DNA of 64,000 bases from Blattamonas nauphoetae (Eukaryota; Preaxostyla; Oxymonadida), in assembly GCA_033064195.1 (NCBI GenBank), contig JARBJD010000051.1:124001-188000 (forward strand), written 5' to 3'. The notes under the pieces are model-generated. The model had not been told where the DNA came from. It saw only the letters and a program-made list of their open reading frames with translations, and did no database searches. This document shows, in pieces, positions 1 to 11,039 of this stretch. A program made the translations under genes and the position numbers. The first letter of the stretch is position 1. Each line of letters begins with the position of its first letter.

Positions 1-264
1 GAGATCACATTCCCACAACAAATCTTTTCTCAAGTCACGTCACATCAAACAAATTGTCTAATGGTCTCACAACGACTGAATCCTCTTCTTCATCTAACTC
101 TCCTCCTATACTCCACGATTTGATCAATTCTCATGGACAATTATTAATTGGCAGGAAAAACTCCAGAATCATGTTCATTTCTCAAAATCGTGTCTCTCTT
201 TTCATGTACCATTTTTGGGGGCACTAATTTTCTTACACCTGTTCATCATCACCGATTACTAACA
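1..264. other. Leader region, no gene resolved
   Basis: No open frame here carries a recognisable family signal. A possible acceptor lies near 153 and an out-of-frame ATG lies at 61, so a 5' exon of the phosphatase gene that follows could exist, but nothing in the sequence settles it. Confidence 0.3.
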
Positions 265-1604
265 ATGCACAAAACACCCTGCTCATCGGTGACGACTCAG
301 AGACGGCATAGAACTGAGCCATTCAACGTTGATGACGTTCTGAAACTGCTCCTTGCTCCAAAGAACTTCTCGTCGTCTCACTACCAGGTGCTCCCTGAAA
401 GCCTTATTTTTGGTCTGTCAATTTTTCATTTCTTATTGTTCATTCATCTCTACGTCACAATATTTTCAAAATTCAGGTCTCATCCATGAAGCAAAATCTG
501 TTTTTGAGAAACAACCCATGGTCCTAGACCTTTCCACAGATCTCCAAATCTGTGGAGACATCCATGGTCAATATCAGGACCTTCTCCACCTCTTCCGTCG
601 CTTTGGTTTTCCCGACACACACAACTACCTTTTTCTTGGTGGTATAATTTTTCTTGTATTCCTCACTCATCTTTTCAGATTACGTTGATAGAGGAACACA
701 ATCCATCCCTACCATCTGCCTTCTTTTTGCCTACAAGGTCAAATTTCCTGAAAATTTCTTTCTTATCCGCGGAAATCATGAATGCCCATCCATGAATGCA
801 ATATTTGGCTTTCTTGCCGAGTGTATGCACATTTGTCGAACGTTTAATTGAATATTTTGCCTTTCCAATTCTCTATTCTCCTTGAATCACGTTAATTCTT
901 TCTCACATTTTTTCTCAGGTTGCCAATTTTATTCTAAGGATCTTTGGGAAGCATTCAATGATTGCTTTGATTACCTTCCTATTGCAGCTGTAATTGAGGA
1001 AAAGATTCTCTGTGTGCATGGCGGCATCTCGGCCACAACAAATTCGCTCGAAACGATACGAGATATCGCCCGCCCGTGTACTGAGAATTCATCCCAACTT
1101 GTTCGTGATATTCTTTGGAATGATCCGTCTCCCAATTTACCAACCGAGACAGGGCTTCAAAATGTTACGAACATTTCTGGTGATGTCGAAAAATACCTTA
1201 TGGACGTCCCACAGCCAGATTTCACCCAGAATTTTCATCGTGGTTCGTCTTTCTACTTCTCTGAACACGCATTGGCTAAATTTCTGAGTTCGAATGACCT
1301 GGAGCTCCTCGTTCGTGGCCATCAAACTGTGATGCGTGGGTATTCCGTTACCTCTGGAAGGAAATGTGTAACAGTCTTTTCAGCCCCTAACTATTGCGGG
1401 AATACCCTGAATAAAGGTGGAGTTATGTTCATTAACGCAGAAATGCATTGCTCATTCAAAACATTCCACCACATGGCGTATTCACGAGATACAAAAACTA
1501 GAACAGCTGCACTTGAAGCAAGGCAACACATGGACATCAATGATCAAGATGACACTTCCTTTCAAACTCCCAATACAGTCCCAACTCCTCCACCAACGCG
1601 CTAA
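265..1604 (+). CDS. PP1-like serine/threonine protein phosphatase, 4 exons
   Basis: PPP-family metallophosphatase removing phosphate from Ser/Thr in cytosol or nucleus. Inferred exons are 265-412, 477-641, 679-822 and 919-1604, giving 380 residues in an unbroken frame; introns are 64, 37 and 96 nt. All core motifs are visible: GDIHGQ and GDYVDRG (the latter rebuilt across the second intron), RGNHEC, WNDP, VHGGIS and the C-terminal FSAPNYCG. The order and spacing match PP1 more than PP2A or calcineurin. An insert of roughly 35 residues lies between WNDP and the [12 protein letters not shown] segment, longer than in typical PP1, and the usual RAHQ is RGHQ. The C-terminal tail after CSFKTFHH is short and Pro/Thr-rich. 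The first in-frame ATG after the upstream stop was taken as the start; an upstream exon cannot be excluded. Family call is firm; the PP1 subtype is likely. Confidence 0.88.
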
Positions 1605-1944
1605 CGTCCCAGCGACTATCCATGTATTTTCAAGTTTCCTTGTGTATCAAGCTTACGTTCAGATAACCTTCTCACACTCACCATCATTCCTTTTTCTGTA
1701 CGACAGACCTAAACTGGCACCCGTCCTTGTTTCCATCTCACCACCACTTTCCGTTTTTTTCTCCCACAATGGACCTGTTTACATTTGGATCAACTTTCCT
1801 TTTTCACAAGTGAACACGCTTCTATTTTTTTGAAAACTGAATGATTGAGTTCAAGGTAGTGAACGATAAATGTATACCTGAGAGAATGGGATAGAAACAG
1901 AATGAAGACGTTAGTTGATCCGACTTGGTTCAAAAAATACACAT
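1605..1944. other. Convergent 3' intergenic region
   Basis: Pyrimidine-rich spacer between the 3' ends of the phosphatase (+) and the alcohol dehydrogenase (-). It should hold both 3' UTRs. No RNA gene, repeat or convincing frame was seen. Confidence 0.5.
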
Positions 1945-3129
1945 TTATAGAGAGTTTGTGTAAATCTTTTCGACAGTAGCTTCGGTTGCTTTAGTGGGAG
2001 CGGCGCCGAGCATCAAATCAAGTGATGGGGTGCTGAAAGTCAGTTTAACGAGCTTTGGAACGTCTGCCTTTGTGAATCCGAGATCACTCAGATTTTCTGT
2101 GAGGCCGACTGACTTGAGCCAGTTGCGGACACCATCAGCGGCTTGTTTAGCTTCAGATGGTTCACCCTTCAGTCCTGGGACGATTGGTGCATACAACTCA
2201 GCGAGGATTTTAGCTGACACGGGGTAGATCTCCTCAATAACAGCTGGAAGAAGGACACCAAGGCCAAGAGCGTGTGAAACCTCGGGCTTGAGGGCTGAGA
2301 TGGGGTGCTCCAGAGCGTGGGTGTAATGGAGGAATCCATTATCGAACGAGACACCACCAAGCATAGCGGCATAGGCAAGCCAGTAGCGAGCTTCGAGGTT
2401 CTTTGCATCCTTCAGGGCGATTGGAAGGTATTTGGCGACGAGCTGAACTGTTTCACGGGCGAGAGAGTAGGCAAATGGGTTGGTGCAGGTGGTTGTTGAA
2501 GCTTCAGTAACGTGGTTCACTGCATCAACAGACACGTACAGTGTTTGTTTCTCTGGGAGGGATGTCATCAGAGCTGGATCGTCGATCGAGAAAGCTGGAT
2601 AGATAAGAGGAGTAGCAATAGCTGGCTTCAGATCTTCTTTTGGGACAGACACAACAGCGAATCTGTTGGCTTCGCTTCCAGTTCCGTGAGTCAGGTTGAT
2701 GGCTACGAATGGAACTGCCTTTTCTGGGGTGAATTCATATTTGTAGAGATTGGCGCAGGTCTTGTCGGTGTGAGAGAGGAGGATAGCGGCGGATTTACCA
2801 GCATCGAGTGGGGAGCCGCCTCCGATACCAATAACAGCGTTGCATCCTTCTTTCTTTCCAAGTGCAACTGCTTCGTCGACTTCAGTGTCGTTAGGGTTAG
2901 CAGACACCTTGTTGAACAGGGCGAACTTGACACCATGCTTGGCGAAAGCGTCAGTGCAGAATTTCCATGCACCGGTCTTTTCGTATGCAGCTCTTCCAGT
3001 CATGCAAAGAATGCTGGTGACTCCACGTTTCTTGAGTTCTTCGACGATGTAGTCGATCTTTTGGATGGCGCCAATTCCAAAGAAGACGTGGGTGTTGTGG
3101 ATGATTTCAGTAACTGTGTTGATATTCAT
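1945..3129 (-). CDS. Iron-containing alcohol dehydrogenase
   Basis: Single-exon 394-residue member of the iron-containing alcohol dehydrogenase family, which interconverts aldehydes/ketones and alcohols with NAD(P)H in the cytosol. The N-terminal Rossmann-like half carries the nucleotide-binding GIGGGSPLDAGK motif (about residues 100-112). The C-terminal helical half carries the metal-binding region: Asp and His in SVDAVNHVTEA, then HYTHALEHP and HALGLGVLLP, which supply the remaining histidines. Length is normal for the family. The start is an ATG followed directly by a coding-like sequence; no intron is needed, unlike most neighbours. Such enzymes reoxidise NAD(P)H in fermenting anaerobic protists and are often of bacterial origin; both points are family knowledge and the transfer is not shown here. 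Its 5' end lies about 245 bp from the 3' end of the EH-domain gene on the same strand. Confidence 0.93.
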   Translation of the reverse strand: MNINTVTEIIHNTHVFFGIGAIQKIDYIVEELKKRGVTSILCMTGRAAYEKTGAWKFCTDAFAKHGVKFALFNKVSANPNDTEVDEAVALGKKEGCNAVIGIGGGSPLDAGKSAAILLSHTDKTCANLYKYEFTPEKAVPFVAINLTHGTGSEANRFAVVSVPKEDLKPAIATPLIYPAFSIDDPALMTSLPEKQTLYVSVDAVNHVTEASTTTCTNPFAYSLARETVQLVAKYLPIALKDAKNLEARYWLAYAAMLGGVSFDNGFLHYTHALEHPISALKPEVSHALGLGVLLPAVIEEIYPVSAKILAELYAPIVPGLKGEPSEAKQAADGVRNWLKSVGLTENLSDLGFTKADVPKLVKLTFSTPSLDLMLGAAPTKATEATVEKIYTNSL

Positions 3130-3374
3130 TCCCTCAGAGAATAATTCAGGTTGTGGGTTGAATAATACCGTTTAGCCTATTACCCACAATACGTATCGAC
3201 TGTTCTCATCGTTCCAATGAGAACCATAAACTCATCGAACAGACAAAATCGACTGAAAAACTTCAATAGATTCACTCTGTTCTCGAACAATGAGCGAAAA
3301 TAAACAATGGATGAATTGATGGAGAATTGAACTTTATGACAGAATGAAGCCTTTGAAACGATGAAGAACTGGTC

Positions 3375-6360
3375 CTAATTGAGATAATTTGCGTATTCAG
3401 CATCCTGGTCCTCGGCCTGCTCCCTCTTCTTCTTCTTCTTCTTCCCGCCCTTCTTCTTCTTTGCAAACGGATCTTGGAAGAGTGATTCTGTTCCTGGTGC
3501 ATTTGCTGCTTGTTCAGCAGCTTTTAGCTCAGCTTCTTGCCTCAGTGTGGCTTGATCGACAACTGGTTCTGTTGGTTTCGGTTCTTCTTCAACTTTCACT
3601 GGAGCGGACTCAGTCGCTGGTTTAGCAGCAGAACTCGAGAAAAATGACGAAAAAGCGTCATTTTGTTCTTGTTTTGGCTCTTCCGCTTTGGGTGCGGCTG
3701 AACTGCTGAAGAAGCTTGAAATGTCTTCGGTTGTGGCTGGTTTTGTCTCGGGTTGTTTATCTGTCGTTGTAGCCTCGGAACCTGATGAGAAGAAAGACGA
3801 AAACGGGTTGGAATCTTCCGTTTTCTCTGGCTCTTTCTTTGCTGGCTCTTGGGACGAGAAAAAGGCCATTGGGTCGATATCTGTGGTTGGTTTCACTTCC
3901 TCCTTCTTTGGACTTGATGAAGATGAGAAGAATGCGGAGATATCAGCCGGTTCGGATGGCTTTGGTTCTTCTTTCTTTTCTTCTTTCTTTTCTTCCTTCT
4001 TTTGGGATGACGAGCCGAAGAATTGGGAAATATCAACAGGCTGAGATGGTTCCTCTTTCTTTGGTTCATCAGACTGAGTTGTATGAGACTGTGTCGACGA
4101 TGTTCCAAAGAATTGTGAGATGTCCACCGGCTGCGAAGGTTCTGGTGACGATTCCACTGGTTTAGTCTCAGGAGGAGTGGTTGTAGGTTCTTCTTTCGGT
4201 TGTTCAGGCTCTTTTTCAATGGTAGCAAATTCAAATGTAGTGGCATTCTGAAGTTTGCTGGGTTCTTTCTTTTCTAATTCTGGAGTGGATGGAGTGCTAT
4301 TTTTCTTCATTGAGGCAAAGAGATCGCCGAACATGGTGGGAGATGACGCTGGCAATGGAGATTCTGACGATGGTTGTGCGAGCTGGGTTTGGACTTGGTT
4401 TGTTTTGGCTTGGTTCATCTTGTTCTGTTCCTCAAGGGCGGATTTCAAAGTGGCGTTACCTGCAGTCAGCTCATTCACCTTTGTGGTTTGCTCAGCAGAG
4501 AAGTTTTCCAGTTTGGTCGTTTGGAATTTTGAGGATTCCAGTCTCAAGTTCAGCATCGTCATGTCGAATTCAAGCTGGGCTAGTTGAAGATTTTTCATTT
4601 GAATCTAATTGTAGATGAACAGAATAAGTAAAATAATCAATAAAATCAAGGATATACGGCGTCATTGAGTTCTTTTTGTTTCTGATCCAATTTGGCCATT
4701 TCTTCCATCATCTGGCCGATCTGTTGCTGTCTCTGGGCAATATTGGCGTCTGCCTGCTGATTCATCTGTTCCATGGAATTAATAGATTGTTGTTTTCTCT
4801 GAAGCGCCATCTGCATTTCGAGTTCCTGATTGGATGGTTGGTTGAATTGCATTGGCTGCTGTTGCATCATATGCAACTCTGTTGATGCCTGTCGTTGAAT
4901 GGGCATTGATTGTTGTTGAGGGGCTTGCATTTGAGGTGTTTGGTTCAGTTGAGACTGCATTTGTGGCATCACTATCGGTTGTGTCGTCTCTGGCTGGCTC
5001 CACATGTTTTGCATGGGCTGAGTAGGTTTTGAATCATCAGGTTGTTGTGGGGGAGTTGAAGCCTTCACTTCACTTTGAACAGTCATCGTTGGAGCAAAAG
5101 TTGAAGGAGGGAGAGGCTGTGGCTTTGGCTGAGGCGCCTTTTTGACCGGCTCGTCCTTGAAGAGATCAGGGGAAACACCATCTCCAAGCATTGAACTGAA
5201 CATGTCTGTGAGTTGATCAGCAAGGGGATTTGAGACGTATTCTGTTGTTTCCACTGATTTCGGAGGTTCTGGTCGGGAATGGAGAGATGGAAGGATGGAT
5301 GGCTGAGATTGGGATTGTGATTGAGGGTTTTGGAAGAATGATTGAGATTGTGGGGTGAGTGGGGAAGGAGTTGTCTGGTTTTGGGAAGAAAATGATCCAA
5401 AGAAATCGGAAGGATTGTTAGAAGTTGGTTGCTGACTTGTGTTTTGAGGAGGTTGAGCCTGTTGGCTACCAAAGAAAGAGTTGAAGTCAGTTTGAGCCTG
5501 CGCTTGAACGGGAGGAGTTGGCTGGGACGCTGGCTGTGATTTATTCATGGATGACATCATTGGGTCCTCTTTTGGCTTCTCTTTCACTTCTGGAGCAGCT
5601 AGCAACTCTTCTAAATGTGATTCAAGTGTTTTTGGCACAGTTTCTGGGAGAGGGACACCGGATTTGACGGCTGTCACAACCTTCATGATAGCACAGAACG
5701 ATTGCTTCCCAATTTTCTGATGATACGGATTGCACAGATTCATAATGGCAGTAATCTGTTCGGTCGGTACTCCTTGCGATTCAAGGAAAGTGATGACCTT
5801 CTTTTCGGGGGTGTACGGGAGTCCAATGGCGAGTGACAGATATTGTTGTCCAAATGTCGATGTCTCACTACCGGAGAGTTCAAATGGATCAACTTGTTTT
5901 ATTGGCTGAGCAGGTTTGGTGTCATACGATTGAGCTGGTGGGGGCATTCCCTGAATAATGAAAAGTTGTGAAAAGAATAAGGAAGGATACTGGAAGGTAG
6001 AACATCGGTGGTTGGGGATCTAAAACAACAATATACACGGTAAAGATAGTGTTGAAAGTCAGAATAGAAGAAAATACTGGAAAAATTGACGATGTTGTGA
6101 GGGTTGGAGATATCGATATTACGCTGTGCCATGGAGATCAATCTCATCCCATGGTAGAAATCTTCTTTTGCAAGGTAAGGATTGTTCCCTTGTTGGCACT
6201 GATTCCAGATAAATCCCAGGATCTGTTGTGGAAGGTTTGATGAAGACCAATATCGTGCGTTACTGGCTGGAAAGACACCATTGGATTGCCACTGGGCAAA
6301 AAAAGTGTCGTAACATTGTATCTCCTGGGGAGAGAACGGAGGACCTCTTACTCGAGTCAT
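3375..6360 (-). CDS. EH-domain endocytic scaffold protein (Eps15/Pan1-like), 4 exons
   Basis: Inferred exons on the minus strand are 6360-6078, 6019-5991, 5950-4658 and 4604-3375, an unbroken 944-residue frame; introns are 58, 40 and 53 nt. The first ~95 residues form an EH domain: FSPQEIQCYDTFFAQW, then SSNLPQQILGFIWNQ, then the EDFYHGMRLI core. A second EH-like domain follows near residues 115-205 (TFGQQYLSLAIGLPYTPEKK, then LESQGVPTEQI). Next come a long Gln/Pro-rich linker and a Gln-rich coiled coil that continues across the third intron. The C-terminal third is low-complexity acidic/Ser with repeated DISxFFxxSS blocks, one NPF (SNPFSSFF), a DPF near the end (QDPFAKKKK) and a Lys-rich tail. 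EH domains bind NPF peptides and DPF binds the AP-2 adaptor ear, so a role at clathrin-coated membrane sites is likely. Domain call is firm; the exact ortholog is not. Confidence 0.85.
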
Positions 6361-6470
6361 GAATCCTCCGAGGATGAACTCGTGGGTCGATCTGGCTGTA
6401 CGAATGGACTCGTTCGACTGCTGGCATATTCATTCGTAGAGGTCTTACGGCATGAAAAAATCCGAAAAAA

Positions 6471-6713
6471 CTAAAAAAAACCTGGATGAATGACTTCTGA
6501 GTCCAAACGAGGGAGATGACGAATTCGCTCTTCTAATGTTTTTTTTCTTGTACTGGGGAAAATATTCTCCCATTTCCGAGTAACCTTTACGAATTCTTTC
6601 AAAAAGAGAGCTCGGACACCCAACTGTCTATTCGGGCATGTCAAACAGATTTCTTGAGGGTCGATCAATTGATCAGCTTGTAGAATCTTCCTTTTAACTT
6701 CTAATGACAACAT
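6471..6713 (-). CDS. Possible small gene or 5' exon, unrecognised
   Basis: An 80-codon frame opens with ATG at 6713 and reads through a basic, helix-prone sequence including LGVRALFLKEFVKVTRKW. It overlaps the first 10 bases of the SEC14-RhoGAP gene on the other strand and lies in the divergent promoter region. The central helix is faintly like LYR-motif proteins, but the LYR tripeptide is absent and the likeness may be chance. A GT at 6481 could be a donor, so this might be a 5' exon of the EH gene or an independent small gene. Confidence 0.2.
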   Translation of the reverse strand: MLSLEVKRKILQADQLIDPQEICLTCPNRQLGVRALFLKEFVKVTRKWENIFPSTRKKTLEERIRHLPRLDSEVIHPGFF

Positions 6714-9700
6714 ATCCTGGAATGTACGGATCTAATGTCGGAGGATTGACTGCATCCACTTCTGTCATCCCGAAATTTGAGTCGAACGAGAACCTCTGGA
6801 TCATCCCGGATTCTTACTATAGTTTACTTTCAGACTCAATGAAGATGGATTTCAGTTCAATCCATTGGAGAAATGGACTCTATCTCTCCGGTATTTTCAT
6901 AACCTCATCACTTCTATCTCAAAACCTATTCTTCACTTCGTCTGCCGGTCGTTTTTTCACTTATCTCCTCCTCCATCATTCTCATTCTCTCGCCTAGGTC
7001 ATGATTTCGATGGTAATCGCATTGTTGTCATTACTCCGACTTACATAACACTAAGTGTGTCCCGTGAATACCTCTGCAAGTATTGGGTCAACAAAATGGA
7101 TCATATCGTATGAATATCGGCTCCATATTTCTATATTCGCCTTGTTTTCCTTTCTATATCATTTTCACGGATCAATACCTTCTAATATCCTTTTTCTGCC
7201 ACATCCAGAAATTTCAACCATATGCAATCTTCATGGATTGTAGTCAGGTTGTCCAGGATGCTGCCCTTCCACTCCTGTGGAATGTCGATCTATATCGGTC
7301 TCTTCCATACGCTGTATGCACATCATGGACATTTTTCCATCGACGATTCTCTCTTTCCCTCTTTCTCTCGGTACAACATCCCCAACAAACACGAACTCTC
7401 TATCTTCATTCAATTGTCTTTCTTAAATCATTTCCATTTCGTTTTTTGTCTCACAGTTCAAAAAGAACCTCAAGCGAGTCGTCATTGTCAATGCAACTGC
7501 GAAACTCAGGATGATGGCTGTCCTCATGCGTCCATTTGTCTCTCACAAGTTCTTTAGGAAGGTTCCATCATTTTTTTCGTCATTCTGTCAACTTTCATCA
7601 TCTCCATTCTCCCTCAAACCATCATTCTTTCAGGTGTCATTTGTGGACAAAACAGAGGACTTCTTGAAATTTGCACACCCTGATCAACTACAACTTCACC
7701 CAGCCCTCCTCCGACCCAATCTTGCTGCGTCAAGTATGCATATAATACAACTTCCATCACTCTCTCCCTTTACACTTCCCAACTTCTTTCGAAACACATT
7801 TTGCACGTTTTTTCCTCTCTATGCTCTTCAGAACCATCTCTCCCAAAATTCTGGCTTAATCCCCTTCCTGAACAACGGATACTTGAGGAACAACAACTCC
7901 TCGCAAACAAACGTGTCATCCCAGCCGTCCGCTTCATCCCCTCCCTCGTCATCAACCTCCTCGATCAAATGTTCGAGCAAAACGGTATTTTTGGGGCATT
8001 TGAACTCTCTCTATCTCTTATATTTATTCCTTTGGAAGAATGACTTTCATATTTCACATATATTGTTTTCCTCTCCATCTCTTTCGTAGTGTTCGAACGA
8101 GAAGATCTCTTCTCTCAGAACATTGACAGTCAAGCGTTCCAGGCTCTCGCAAATGATCTTCTTTATGGTCTGTGCCCTCTCCTCTCTCACCAATCTATCT
8201 TTCATCTTCCATCACCACTACCGCTCTGATCAGATCCCCTACATCTGATGAGTTCCGACCTTCCCGATGCCGTTCTGACGTCCCTCCTCCGCTCCTTCCT
8301 CCAAAAAATCACTGTTTGCTTGTCATCTTCCCATCACTGTCTCATCTCTCCGTTGTTCCTCTCCTCTCTCCGTTCAGGGTGGTTTGCTCCCGAAAGCAAC
8401 TGTCGATGCTCTCAAACCAGCTTGGGAAGAATGGAAGAAGTGTTTGCCGATCCCATTTTTCTTCATTTTCATCATTTTCCATTCGTAGCGTCAACTTCGT
8501 CTCACAGCGCAATCCTCCCCGCTCTTCTGACCCTCCCCGCCGAACACCGCTCGCTCTTCTCCCTCCTCATTTCTGTCATCCGTCACGCTTCACTCAACCC
8601 CGTTCCTCCAATCACTCTCAAACTCGAACCAACCAGCAAACCGAAACCAGGATCGGAAAGCGAGAAGCCAATCGCCCCTGCTTCAATCGAGTCAACATTC
8701 CAATCCGCGCGGGCTCTGAAACTGTCCCTTCGTCTTCTTTCGTCGTTTTTGGCGGCTCTGCCGAAAGCGGAGGACAGATGGATCGCTGAGTGTCTGGCTG
8801 AATTGGCTGGGCAGTGGGACGACGATATGAAGGTGTTGGAATCGATTGGAACTGAGAAAGGCGGTTTGTGAGGGAAGAGCGTGATGTCTTTCTGTTTTCT
8901 CGTTGTCAGGTAATGATTCAATGAATTTTTATCTTTTTTGGTCACTTTTGATCATTCGTCTCCTCTCCCTTCCAACTCCAGTCCAATTCCCAGCTCCCTT
9001 CCCCCTCGCTGACCTTCCACTTGTCGCTGATCTCCTCCGCAAGTTCGCCCGACATTTGGGATCTCCGTCAAACATCACGCCATTCAACCCTCAATACACA
9101 GTGGACGGTATGTCACATATCTTTGACTTCACTCGCCATCTCTCCCATTCACGTGTTGTCGTCCATTCATTTACCAAAAATTGTTCATCCTGTGTTTCCG
9201 ACCCCCTCTCCTCATTCTCCTCTCCTTCTCAATCATCCCCCATCCTTCTCTCTTTCCCTCCTCAGACAATTCTCTCTACATCTTCGCCCCCGACGAAGTC
9301 CGCCGCCACAGACTTGTCCCTCTCCCCAAATTAGTCACTCGACTCCAAACCACCCTCAAAGAGAGCGAGATCAAAGGACGAACCGAAAGAAAAATGCCAC
9401 CACTTCCGCCAGTCTCTCGAAGGATGGAAGATGATGGAGCTGAAGTGCGGGCTGTGTATGCACAGGCGAAAGAGAGGGAGTCGAGAGAGGATGAGAGTCG
9501 GCAGTCAGAGCCTGCTTCGACTCAGCCGGCTCATGTTGAGACGCAGGAAGAAAATGTGGAGATGCCGGAGACCATCGACCCAGAATCGGCGGAATATAAA
9601 CAACATGTGGAGATGGCTGAGAATGAGGACACACACGAGGAGTATGAACAGCTGCCTCTGGGTACGGTTGAGGCGTATGAGGGGATTGAGGAAAATCAGA

Positions 9701-9885
9701 TGGAAAGCAATGAACAGAGCCAGGGGTTCCATTCAGAGTCGGAAATCAACCAGCCAGAAGAGTCAAATGACTCAGCAGCAGCTCCGGAACATGAGTATGG
9801 GACGCAGGAATATCAGGAAAATGCTGATACACAAGACCAGGAACACACCGACACTCATGAAGACGATGAATCGAGCATTGTCTAA
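6704..9885 (+). CDS. SEC14/CRAL-TRIO - RhoGAP fusion protein, 12 exons
   Basis: Inferred exons: 6704-6890, 6998-7107, 7209-7313, 7457-7561, 7634-7733, 7832-7984, 8090-8167, 8234-8313, 8378-8439, 8508-8863, 8982-9107 and 9266-9885. They join into one 693-residue frame. Residues ~60-210 are a SEC14/CRAL-TRIO-type lipid-binding domain: DFDGNRIVVITPTYI, QPYAIFMDCS, then FKKNLKRVVIVNATAKLRMM and FVDKTEDF. Residues ~235-500 resemble a RhoGAP domain: RVIPAVRFIPSLVINLLDQM, VFEREDLF, DLPDAVLTSLLRSFL and ILPALLTLPAEHRSLFSLL. This is the domain order of p50RhoGAP/ARHGAP1, which turns off Rho-family GTPases at membranes. The tail from about residue 560 is a very acidic Glu/Gln region with no fold. The helix that should carry the arginine finger reads GVFERED instead of a GIFR-type motif, so GAP activity is uncertain. 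The exon 9-10 joint has two candidate acceptors; 8508 keeps frame. Confidence 0.8.
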
Positions 9886-10031
9886 ACCGATGGATGGGTT
9901 TTCATTTCACACAAATATGGGTCCAACATACTGGCCCCTCTTCTGTTAATTCAACCATTCACAAGACATTCCATTATTTCTGTTTTAACTCGAATCATTC
10001 GACCTTTTCTTTTTTTAGAATCGAATAAAGG

Positions 10032-10914
10032 TTATTCATTGTCCAATGTGTGAAACAATGATTGAATGGCTCCAAGTCGAGCATTTTCCTTTGCAATGTT
10101 AATACGTTTTGCTTTTCGACGGATGGCCGACTCAGTGAAGACATAATACACCGCGTAGCCGATAATTAGGCCAACAATAAGGAGAACATATTGAATGTAC
10201 ACTGGAATCAAGCATAGATTAGAGTTCCACTGAATTATTTCATCAATGCGGAGGATAATCAGCACCAAGGTTACCCAAATGGCAGCAGTGATGATGTATG
10301 GTTGAACTGGCTTGAAGATCTGTTTAAAGTCAAGTTCGCCGAATAGAAATAAAACACATCCATAAACAAACAGGGGGATTGCAATGAATAATGGGATTGC
10401 GATTAGAATCCCAGTTAGGCGGATGACATCTGTTGGGATGTGAGAAGAAGAGAAAGAAACTGTCCATCCTTAAAACGAAGAGTACATGAGAAACACCACA
10501 ACAAGTAATTCCAATTCCAAACAATAAGAAAGCTATATCTCTTCTGTGGATGAATGAACCGAACGAAAAGATGATCCCTCCAAGGATAGCCAACGACGAT
10601 ATGATAAATCCAAACCAATACGATGTCACAACAAACCCATCAAGCCAAACCATTGGAAGGAGGATAAGAGGAATAGATACAGCAGTTAAGCAACAAAGCA
10701 GATAACGTGTTGTTTTTGGCGAGAACATGAGACAGATGATGCAGGCAGTGATTACAGACAAAGCAAAGAACCCTCCAGAGAAGAGCCAATAGTGAAAGGG
10801 AGTTGTCTTTGGAGCAGCCGAGGGAGACTGAAGAATAACGGCGAATGAGGCAATTGAGAGGATTAGGAAGATGCACATGAAGAGTCCTGTGAGAAACATG
10901 ATCCAAAGTTTCAT
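10032..10914 (-). CDS. Multi-pass membrane protein, 2 exons
   Basis: Exons 10914-10461 and 10429-10032 join across a 31-nt intron (GTTTCTTTC...CAACAG) into 283 residues. About eight hydrophobic segments are visible, from FLTGLFMCIFLILSIASF near the start to VLLIVGLIIGYAVYYVF near the end, followed by a basic cytosolic tail (ESAIRRKAKRINIAKENA). No family motif was recognised. The frame stays open upstream of the chosen ATG to about 11031 and encodes another hydrophobic stretch (LCLILLILSFLSLYLKAW) with a charged linker, but has no in-frame ATG. The true start may therefore lie in a short exon beginning at the ATG near 11026 and spliced into this frame. The gene follows the F-box gene on the same strand within about 130 bp. 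Function unknown; it could be a seven/eight-TM receptor-like or transporter protein. Confidence 0.55.
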
Positions 10915-11039
10915 GGTTCGATCTTTTTGAGTATTTTTGAGCTCTATCTCTTCTTTAGTAGTTTTTCGTGATTTCTTCCATGCTTTGAGATACAGACTTA
11001 GGAATGATAAAATCAGTAAAATCAGACATAACTGACTCT

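Noticed and set aside
9371-9949. Arg/Met-rich plus-strand and minus-strand frames over the acidic tail of the RhoGAP gene
   Set aside because: Shadows of the Glu-rich coding sequence.
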